Shown: positions 23,229 to 28,601 of the stretch, piece after piece
Layout of the letters: each line of letters opens with the position of its first letter
Position numbering within the stretch: position 1 is the first letter of the stretch
Origin: Deltaproteobacteria bacterium
GTDB lineage: Bacteria > Desulfobacterota > Desulfobacteria > Desulfobacterales > UBA11574
Direction: 5' to 3'
DNA: 28,601 nt
Assembly (NCBI GenBank): GCA_019313505.1
Contig: JAFDBA010000008.1
Location: forward strand, 1 to 28,601
Notes under the pieces: model-generated
Seen by the model: the letters and a program-made list of their open reading frames with translations, nothing else
What the model was told of the DNA's origin: nothing
Databases searched by the model: none
Translations under genes and position numbers: made by a program

Positions 23229-23525
23229 ATGACCAAAATTTATAAAACTTCTTATAATTTCAATGGGTTTGGATATATCGCCTGTTTGGCCGTGACAGGG
23301 CTTTTATTTAAAGTAGGATTCAACAGGATAATTGGGATCGGTCAGGTAATCGTCCACTTCCCAACATTTTACAAAACTTATTACCCAACATCTACATTAA
23401 CTTTTTTCGAAAGATACAAATTTGCTATCAACAATGCGGTATCAAGACATTATTGTCAATATCCACCCACCGATAAAAAGCAAGATAAAAGGATAAAATC
23501 CAGATTAGATTTCGAAAAAAGCTAA
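23229..23525 (+). CDS. Possible small protein with one membrane segment
   Basis: A 98-codon frame beginning MTKIYKTSYNFNG, with AGGAG eight bases before the ATG. Residues 14-40 (GFGYIACLAVTGLLFKVGF) could form one membrane segment; the rest is Lys/Tyr/Phe-rich and not recognisable. It lies between the GC-rich glucan synthase gene and a dispersed repeat, in AT-rich DNA where open frames of this size can occur by chance. The good ribosome binding site is the main argument for it. Confidence 0.3.
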   Translation: MTKIYKTSYNFNGFGYIACLAVTGLLFKVGFNRIIGIGQVIVHFPTFYKTYYPTSTLTFFERYKFAINNAVSRHYCQYPPTDKKQDKRIKSRLDFEKS

Positions 23526-23563
23526 CCCTTCGGGAGCCTCATTGATTTCATAATAAACATTAC

Positions 23564-23690
23564 TTTTGACGGTCTCGTAAAAAGTCACGAATTCAACTAT
23601 AGATGGCTAAGTAAAAAGGTTCATATACAAGGCGTAGTATTTTTTCAGGAACGAGGCCATACATGTAGTATGCCGAGTGACTTTTTGGGC
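23564..23690. repeat. Dispersed inverted repeat, copy 2 (longest copy)
   Basis: The first 43 bases (23564-23606) match the repeat at 5041-5083 (other strand) with four differences. Near-terminal arms AAAAAGTCAC (23579-23588) and GTGACTTTTT (23677-23686) are perfectly inverted, with an inner CATAC/GTATG hairpin at 23658-23672. It carries no open frame, so it looks like a MITE-like or REP-like non-autonomous element. It sits 80 bases before engB. Confidence 0.7.
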
Positions 23691-23766
23691 TTGCATAAAA
23701 CGTGATATATTAATAATAAAGACTATCAATTAACAACATAAAAACGTAATATTTAAAAACCTATAT

Positions 23767-24354
23767 ATGATCATAAAATCGGCTGAATTTGTTAAAAGTG
23801 CTGTCAAACCATCCCAGTATCCTTCCACGGTTCTGCCGGAGATTGCTTTTACAGGGCGTTCCAATGTGGGCAAATCTTCTCTAATCAACACACTGGTAAA
23901 CCGTAAACGTCTTGTAAAGACCAGCTCCACACCCGGACGTACCCAGCTCATTAATTTTTTTCTCATAAACAAGGCTTTTTCGTTTGTAGACCTTCCGGGA
24001 TTCGGATATGCAAAGGTTCCGGCTTCTGTGAGAAAAAAATGGGGCCCTATGATTGAAACATACCTTTCGACCAGAAAAACGCTGAAAGGGGTGGTTCTTA
24101 TCATGGATATCCGGCGGATACCAGGTATGCAAGAATTGAATTGCATCGAATGGTTGCATTCTTACAACATTCCCAGTATTTTAATACTGACAAAGGCAGA
24201 CAAACTTTCCAAAACAAAACAGTTGAAACATCATTTCGACATAGTTAAGGCCTTAAGTGTCTATAAAGATGATCTGATCCTCTTTTCAGCCAAATCACGC
24301 CTGGGCAAGGATGTGGTATGGGAAGCTGTTGAAGGGTTAATCGGCTACCATTAA
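23767..24354 (+). CDS. engB: Ribosome biogenesis GTPase YsxC/EngB
   Basis: A small GTPase needed for assembly of the large ribosomal subunit. G1 is GRSNVGKSS at residues 30-38, the G2 region is KTSSTPGRTQLINFF, G3 is DLPGFGYAKV and G4 is TKADKLS, followed by a FSAKSRLG G5-like motif. The 195-residue length fits. The N-terminus IKSAEFVKSAVKPSQYPSTVLPEIAFTG is typical. No ribosome binding site stands out before the ATG. It is followed 80 bases later by era, a second ribosome-assembly GTPase, on the same strand. Confidence 0.95.
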   Translation: MIIKSAEFVKSAVKPSQYPSTVLPEIAFTGRSNVGKSSLINTLVNRKRLVKTSSTPGRTQLINFFLINKAFSFVDLPGFGYAKVPASVRKKWGPMIETYLSTRKTLKGVVLIMDIRRIPGMQELNCIEWLHSYNIPSILILTKADKLSKTKQLKHHFDIVKALSVYKDDLILFSAKSRLGKDVVWEAVEGLIGYH

Positions 24355-24434
24355 AAATCTGCATAAATTGTACTTGGGAAGGTCTGTACAGGCGCAGAAT
24401 TTGGCTGCCACTTTTAAGTGATCTATGGTATAAT

Positions 24435-25343
24435 ATGGTGAATATAAAGGATAAAAAAGTTGATTTTAGATCTGGGTTTGTTGCCATTATGGGGTCTCCC
24501 AATGTTGGGAAATCAACGCTATTAAACCAGCTGCTGGGCGAAAAAATATCCATTACCTCCAAAAAACCTCAAACCACCCGTAACCGTATCCTCGGTGTTG
24601 TGCACAGACCTTCTTCACAACTTGTCTTCATTGACACCCCGGGGATCCATAAAGCAAAACGGCCGTTAAACATCAGAATTGTGGATGCAGCCCTTTCAGC
24701 CCTGGGAGATGTGGATATTGTTCTTGTTATGGTTGATGTGGCAAATCCGGACCCGGATTCAGAAACTTTTCTGATAAATAAACTGAAAAAAATAAAAAAA
24801 CCGGTTGTTCTTGCCCTTAACAAGACAGATCTTGTTAAAAAACCTGCACTCTTTTCAATCATAGATAAATGGGCAAAGGCGTACTCATTTGAAGCCATAA
24901 TTCCGGTCTCCGCCATACTTGGAGATCAGATTGAAGAACTTGTTGAAGCCATGGAGGCTCTTTTACCAAAAGGCCCGGCATTTTTCCCTGAAGATACCCT
25001 AACCGATTTGCCGGAACGGTTTATTGCCGCTGAAATGATACGTGAAAAGGTTTTCCGTTTAACCGGCCAGGAGATACCATATTCCACTGCAGTTACGTTA
25101 GATTCATTTTCTGAAGAGAAAAAAGGTGCCCTTGTAAAGATTCATGCAACCATTCATGTTGAGCGCGCTTCACAAAAAGGGATGATAATCGGCAAAAACG
25201 GGAGCAAGCTGAAAATGATCGGCACAGAAGCCAGAAAAGAGATAGAACGGATGGTGGGTACCAAGGTCTTTTTAAAGCTCTTTGTACGGGTACATAAAAA
25301 CTGGAGCAAAGATACTAAAGCACTTAGAAAATTCGGCTATTGA
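24435..25343 (+). CDS. era: GTPase Era
   Basis: A GTPase that binds the 3' end of 16S rRNA and helps small-subunit maturation. G1 is GSPNVGKST at 20-28, the G2 region is KPQTTRNRILG, G3 is DTPGIHKAKR and G4 is NKTDLV. The C-terminal KH domain contains GMIIGKNGSKLKMIG. The 302-residue length is normal. The ATG is immediately preceded by an extended -10-like TGGTATAAT (24426-24434) and lacks a ribosome binding site. If that promoter is used, transcription would begin at or after the start codon, so the gene is more likely expressed from upstream. The stop codon overlaps the ATG of the ATP-grasp gene by one base. Confidence 0.95.
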   Translation: MVNIKDKKVDFRSGFVAIMGSPNVGKSTLLNQLLGEKISITSKKPQTTRNRILGVVHRPSSQLVFIDTPGIHKAKRPLNIRIVDAALSALGDVDIVLVMVDVANPDPDSETFLINKLKKIKKPVVLALNKTDLVKKPALFSIIDKWAKAYSFEAIIPVSAILGDQIEELVEAMEALLPKGPAFFPEDTLTDLPERFIAAEMIREKVFRLTGQEIPYSTAVTLDSFSEEKKGALVKIHATIHVERASQKGMIIGKNGSKLKMIGTEARKEIERMVGTKVFLKLFVRVHKNWSKDTKALRKFGY

Positions 25344-26197
25344 TGATTTTGTCTTATCACCCCTGCTTTGCAGCAGATAAAAATTTGCTTTGTGCCGGAC
25401 GGGAGCCGGACGCTGGTGATCTTGCTGCAATCAAGGCGGCGGATGCCGTAATCCTGCCCCAGGGATGCTATCAATCCCTGTACGAAATGGCACATAACAA
25501 CTGTGGACATGTGTTTCCCAATTTCAATTCAAGATTCAAATATGCGGGTAAAATTGGTCAGGCTCGACTATTTCAGGAAAACAATGTACCCCATCCAAGG
25601 ACTGAAACACATCTAAATATCGATGCATTTGCCGGACACTATGGCGGTTTTCCTTCAAAGCCGGCTTTTGATTTTCCCTTTGTATTCAAATTTGACTGGG
25701 GGGGGGAAGGGTATCAGGTTTATCTTATAAAATCAGCCCCGGAATTTAAGGATATTTTGCAAACCGCCGGGAGCTTTGAAGATAGCGGCCAGACAGGATT
25801 TATAATACAGGAATATATCCATTCAAACCACAGGTCGTTAAGAGTTGTCGTCATCGGCCAAACAGTTATTTCTTACTGGCGTGTTCAAAGCAACAAACAA
25901 AGCTTTTGCTCAAATCTTGTCAAAGGAGCTGTTATCGACAACAATGCTGATCCGGACTTGCAGGAGATGGCTGTTAAATCTGTAAAGGCTTTTTGTTCCC
26001 GGACCGGAATCAACCTGGCCGGATTTGATCTGCTTTTTTCATCCGATAGAAAAAACAGAACACCGCTTTTTCTTGAAATAAACCATTATTTCGGTCGAAG
26101 GGGTCTGGGTGGGTCCGAAAGATTTTATGAAATATTAATTGCGGAAATCGAAAAATGGATTGACGGCATCGATCTGAAATTAGCACTAATTTTGTGA
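25343..26197 (+). CDS. RimK-like ATP-grasp protein
   Basis: A predicted ATP-dependent carboxylate-amine ligase of the ATP-grasp superfamily, 284 residues. The N-terminal pre-grasp part is MILSYHPCFAADKNLLCAGR. The central FPFVFKFDWGGEGYQVYLIK is the ATP-binding glycine-rich strand-loop. GFIIQEYIHSNHRSLRVVVIG is the RimK-type segment, and GINLAGFDLLFS with PLFLEINHYFGRRGLGG gives the metal-binding acidic residues and Asn (E-x-N). The substrate is not known; related proteins add amino acids to proteins or small molecules. The start ATG shares one base with the era stop, and the stop overlaps a GTG of the next gene. All three are therefore probably co-translated. Confidence 0.85.
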   Translation: MILSYHPCFAADKNLLCAGREPDAGDLAAIKAADAVILPQGCYQSLYEMAHNNCGHVFPNFNSRFKYAGKIGQARLFQENNVPHPRTETHLNIDAFAGHYGGFPSKPAFDFPFVFKFDWGGEGYQVYLIKSAPEFKDILQTAGSFEDSGQTGFIIQEYIHSNHRSLRVVVIGQTVISYWRVQSNKQSFCSNLVKGAVIDNNADPDLQEMAVKSVKAFCSRTGINLAGFDLLFSSDRKNRTPLFLEINHYFGRRGLGGSERFYEILIAEIEKWIDGIDLKLALIL

Positions 26198-26199
26198 AC

Positions 26200-26511
26200 A
26201 TGCAACCATTTGCAATAGATATAGATGAAGGGGATATAAAGAGAGAGCGACATAAAGCAAGGGAACTCCGGAGTTCCCAGTGGTGGAAACGCCGCTGTGC
26301 CAAAGGTGTCTGTCATTACTGCGGGCGCCCTACGTCGCCCAAAGAACTCACCATGGATCATATTGTACCCATCGCCCGCGGCGGTCGAAGCACAAAAGGA
26401 AACGTGGTTGCTGCCTGCAAGGAATGCAATAACGCTAAAAAGCAGCTTCTTCCCATGGAATGGGAAGGGTACTTAAAAGAATTCCGGACTGGCACCGACC
26501 CGGTTAAGTAA
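26200..26511 (+). CDS. HNH endonuclease domain protein
   Basis: A small nuclease-like protein of about 103 residues. CHYCGRP and CKECNNAKKQ supply the four zinc-binding cysteines. DHIVPIARGGRSTKGNVVAACKECN is the HNH core, with the conserved Asp-His, the central Asn and the terminal Asn of the motif. The N-terminal 25 residues are charged and helical (DEGDIKRERHKARELRSSQWW). Neither the ATG at 26200 nor the GTG at 26194, which overlaps the preceding stop, has a ribosome binding site, so translation likely depends on coupling. There are no intron, phage or restriction genes nearby. It is a lone HNH protein attached to a housekeeping operon. Confidence 0.87.
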   Translation: MQPFAIDIDEGDIKRERHKARELRSSQWWKRRCAKGVCHYCGRPTSPKELTMDHIVPIARGGRSTKGNVVAACKECNNAKKQLLPMEWEGYLKEFRTGTDPVK

Positions 26512-26944
26512 TTTCCTACTTTATAGTATCCCATATTTGCTATTTACATTTTTTAAATATATTAACATCAAGTTCTATCCAAAAATATAGTGATTTTCCC
26601 CAGTACATCAATAAATTACCTGTCTATTAAATGGAATTCAATAAATAATTAATTATTAAAAAAAAACCTTGATTTTTCTATATTGGTATAATATATCGGT
26701 TTCATTATAATTAATGCAGCACTTTGCGACATATCATATTGTGGCATCTCAGCGGCATACTAAATCGGCATTGAATTTCTCAGAAAGAAATCGCTTTTAT
26801 CAGGTAATTATATGATGTGTTCCAACAGTATTTGCAAAATCGATCCCATTCCCTTTGTCGAAAAACCTCTTTTCATAACTTACGAAAAACCGTTTTCCAT
26901 AATTTTTGTGGGGTGTACATAAGTTTATCATAGGGGAGACACTA
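26512..26944. other. AT-rich regulatory region before the cytochrome-formate dehydrogenase genes
   Basis: No gene is visible. An extended -10-like TTGGTATAAT lies at 26683-26692 without a good -35. A dyad TGCGACA (26725-26731) and TGTGGCA (26740-26746), one mismatch, surrounds 8 bases. A 24-base direct repeat starting CGAAAAACC occurs back to back at 26859-26882 and 26883-26906, just upstream of the cytochrome ribosome binding site. The rest is A/T tracts. Confidence 0.5.
26859..26906. repeat. Tandem 24-base direct repeat in the cytochrome leader
   Basis: Two adjoining units start CGAAAAACC at 26859 and 26883 and share most of the following bases, including a TTTTC...ATAA...TT pattern. They end about 30 bases before the AGGGGAG ribosome binding site. 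They may be paired regulator sites. Confidence 0.55.
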
Positions 26945-27337
26945 ATGAAGCATCGGTATCTTATTCTGGCTTTTATCTTTGTAGGTGTTTTTGCTGCAAC
27001 ATTAGCATGGTCCCAGGAAGAAAAAGCTCAGGAAGGAATTATGGATCTAAAAAGCAAAGGTTTTAGTAAACACTTTCAGCCCCAGGTGAGGTTTGATCAC
27101 TATTTGCACGAGACCATTCTTCGTTGCAGGGTCTGCCATCATGATTTTAATGTCTTCTCCGACAGAAACTTCGGTAAAGGCAGCAAGTGTTCCACCTGTC
27201 ACAAAGAGAGACTTAACAAAGATATTCCAGTTCCCCTGTTGATGGCCTTTCATCAAAAATGCAGAGGCTGTCATGAAAATTATTTAATATGGGGTCGCCG
27301 CAGTGGCCCGATAATGTGCGGCGTCTGCCACAAATAA
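26945..27337 (+). CDS. Tetraheme cytochrome c3-family protein, likely formate dehydrogenase partner
   Basis: An exported periplasmic electron carrier of 130 residues. The N-terminus has a Sec signal (KHRYLILAFIFVGVFAATLAWSQ) with probable cleavage after AWS. The mature part contains four CxxCH haem motifs (CRVCH, CSTCH, CRGCH, CGVCH) and several extra His, including FDHYLHETILR and the second His in CHHDF, as distal ligands. This is the class III cytochrome c arrangement. The ATG at 26945 follows AGGGGAG; an in-frame TTG 13 codons upstream would spoil the signal peptide. It lies 71 bases upstream of a periplasmic formate dehydrogenase gene. By analogy with FdhABC3-type enzymes it probably accepts electrons from formate. 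Confidence 0.9.
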   Translation: MKHRYLILAFIFVGVFAATLAWSQEEKAQEGIMDLKSKGFSKHFQPQVRFDHYLHETILRCRVCHHDFNVFSDRNFGKGSKCSTCHKERLNKDIPVPLLMAFHQKCRGCHENYLIWGRRSGPIMCGVCHK

Positions 27338-27408
27338 AAAGGAGGTATTAAAGTCACTGGCAGTCTTTTGGATAAACGTTCGTTATTAATATTAAGAAAG
27401 GAGGTAAC

Positions 27409-27804
27409 ATGGCACTAACACGAAGGGAGTTCCTCAAGTGGTCAGGTACTGCGGGCGCAGCCGCAGCAGCTCTATGCCTTGGCTTTGACTTGAAGCCTGT
27501 TAAATCTTACGCCGCTGAGCTTAAGATCCTCAAAGCCAAAGAGACCACTACTATCTGTCCGTACTGTGCGGTTGGATGCGGCCTCATTGTGCACACCAAA
27601 AAGAGCGGCAAACTTCTCAACGCCGAGGGTGACCCCGATCATCCCATCAATGAAGGAGCTTTATGCGCCAAGGGAGCGGGTCTCTACCAGATGACGGTGA
27701 ACAAAAATCGGATAAAGACACCGCTTTACAGGGCACCTGGAAGCGATGAGTGGGAGGAAATTGAATGGGATGAGGTCAAGTGGTCAACCGTACCACAGGT
27801 ATAG
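27409..27804 (+). CDS. fdnG: Formate dehydrogenase alpha subunit, N-terminal part before a frame break
   Basis: The start of a periplasmic molybdo/tungsto formate dehydrogenase of the FdnG type. A twin-arginine signal, TRREFLKWSG followed by an Ala-rich stretch, marks export in folded form. The [4Fe-4S] cysteines are C50, C53, C57 and C86 (CPYCAVGC and ALCAKG). After EEIEWDEVK (residue 124) the frame goes into WSTVPQV and a stop; relatives have some 20-25 more residues here before VVNRTTG. AAGGAGG before the ATG is strong. The remainder continues in another frame from 27780, so this reading is a fragment of one broken or misassembled gene, not a separate protein. Confidence 0.8.
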   Translation: MALTRREFLKWSGTAGAAAAALCLGFDLKPVKSYAAELKILKAKETTTICPYCAVGCGLIVHTKKSGKLLNAEGDPDHPINEGALCAKGAGLYQMTVNKNRIKTPLYRAPGSDEWEEIEWDEVKWSTVPQV

Positions 27805-28601
27805 CCCACGTGGGTTCGGCGGCCCTTGACAACGAGGAATGTTGGCTACTCCAGGCCATCATGCGTGCCCTTGGTTTGGTCTATATCGAGCATCAGGCTC
27901 GTATCTGACATAGCGCTACTGTTGCGGCTCTGGCAGAGTCGTTCGGACGCGGCGCCATGACCAACCACTGGATCGACATTCGAAACTCCGACTGCATCCT
28001 GATCATGGGATCAAATGCAGCGGAAAACCATCCCATCTCCATGAAGTGGGTCACCAAAGCCATGGATAAAGGGACAACGCTCATCAACGTGGACCCGCGG
28101 TTTACCCGTACATCTTCAAAGGCCGACATATACACAGCCTTGCGGTCGGGTACGGACATCGCCTTTTTGGGCGGTATGATGAACTATATCCTTGCCAACA
28201 AGAAGTACCATAAGGAATACGCGGCCAACTATACTAACGCCAGTTTTATAGTCGGCTCCAAGTTTGATTTTAAAGACGGTCTTTTTTCAGGATTTGATCC
28301 TAAAAAAAATAAGTACGACAAGTCCGCCTGGGCATTTGAGAAAGACGCAAACGGTGTGCCCAAGCGAGATCTTACCCTTAAAAATCCTCGTTGTGTTTTC
28401 CAACTGATGAAAAAGCATTACTCTCGCTACACCCCTAAAACGGTTTCAGCTACCACCGGCACCTCAGAGAAGGATCTCAAGAAAGTATGGGAAACTTATG
28501 CAAAAACCGGCGCCGTGGATAAGACCGGAACCATCATGTACGCCATGGGCTGGACACAGCACACGGTGGGAGTACAGAACATCCGCATGATGGCCATGAT
28601 C
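27780..28601 (+). pseudogene. fdnG: Formate dehydrogenase alpha subunit, selenocysteine-containing remainder (partial)
   Basis: From GTG at 27780 the frame reads VVNRTTGIAHVGSAALDNEE, then LGLVYIEHQARI, a TGA at 27906 and HSATVAALAESFGRGAMTNHW. This is the FdnG active-site region, with TGA where selenocysteine ligates Mo or W. The frame is then open to the window edge, with NPR-type pterin contacts such as DPRFTRTSSKADIY, RSGTDIAFLGG and MGWTQHTVGVQNIR. It is the continuation of the gene starting at 27409 but is offset by one base and lacks about 20-25 residues at the join. No start codon of its own is plausible. The rest of the gene lies beyond the window. Confidence 0.85.
27906..27936 (+). 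other. Selenocysteine UGA codon with SECIS-like hairpin
   Basis: TGA (27906-27908) sits in the ARI-U-HSATV context of formate dehydrogenase. Downstream, CTGTT (27919-27923) can pair with GGCAG (27932-27936) around the loop GCGGCTCT. Position and loop resemble E. coli fdhF, whose SECIS apical loop contains AGGUCU. It would recruit SelB and Sec-tRNA; sel genes are not in the window. Confidence 0.75.

Noticed and set aside
1..28601. tRNA, rRNA, CRISPR array, transposase, integrase or phage genes
   Set aside because: None was recognised on either strand when reading through; the repeats present are short inverted repeats without coding capacity.

Overview
The window looks like a chromosomal segment of a strictly anaerobic, sulfate-reducing-type bacterium of the Desulfobacterota, probably Desulfobacteraceae-like. 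This is an inference from gene content: two tetraheme c-type cytochromes, the start of a periplasmic selenocysteine formate dehydrogenase, a ferredoxin-like DUF362 protein, a DUF134/DUF5320/NifX-type metal-and-redox gene cluster, long-form hisG, and several families of short intergenic inverted repeats. Most of the window is AT-leaning. One gene, the GH17-GT2 glucan synthase-like gene at 20242-22929, is clearly richer in GC than its neighbours.

Layout. 1-1680: the tail of an unknown gene, an OsmC peroxidase and a tetraheme cytochrome lipoprotein. Two similar intergenic elements flank osmC. 1681-2216: no convincing gene, but a cluster of perfect palindromes. 2217-5911: a YgjP-type metallopeptidase and an orphan CbbQ/NorQ-type AAA+ ATPase (minus strand), then a TraB-family membrane protein (plus) convergent with an enlarged PurN (minus), with an inverted-repeat terminator between them. 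6039-8686: an unknown polytopic membrane protein and a GT4 glycosyltransferase. 8745-12244: a DUF362 ferredoxin protein, a YkgJ cysteine-cluster protein and two metallo-beta-lactamase-fold hydrolases.

12222-15036 is a divergent redox/metal cluster. DUF134 regulator, DUF5320 protein and MBL hydrolase run leftward. A DUF89 phosphatase, a small unknown protein, a NifX-like protein with a Gly/Met/Arg tail and a broken CGGC-domain gene run rightward. A strong promoter and a TGGTC/GACCA palindrome lie between the two arms.

15039-20105: a freestanding archaeal-type threonyl-tRNA editing domain and an RNB-family exoribonuclease (minus), then hisI-hisG-aminotransferase (plus). 20242-23140: the GC-rich GH17-GT2 gene. 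23564-26511: a dispersed repeat, then engB, era, an ATP-grasp gene and an HNH gene; the last three have touching stop and start codons. 26512-28601: a 430-base regulatory region, a cytochrome c3-family gene and a Sec-containing formate dehydrogenase alpha subunit that runs off the window.

Two genes, the CGGC protein (junction near 14893) and formate dehydrogenase (junction near 27779), lack an internal block and change frame at the junction, while both flanks remain well conserved. These are either recent deletions or assembly collapses. Nothing here amounts to a proven new system. The best candidates for follow-up are the divergent redox/metal cluster, the freestanding Thr editing domain with an altered active site, and the paired structured elements around osmC. 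No tRNA, rRNA, CRISPR array, transposase or phage gene was seen.
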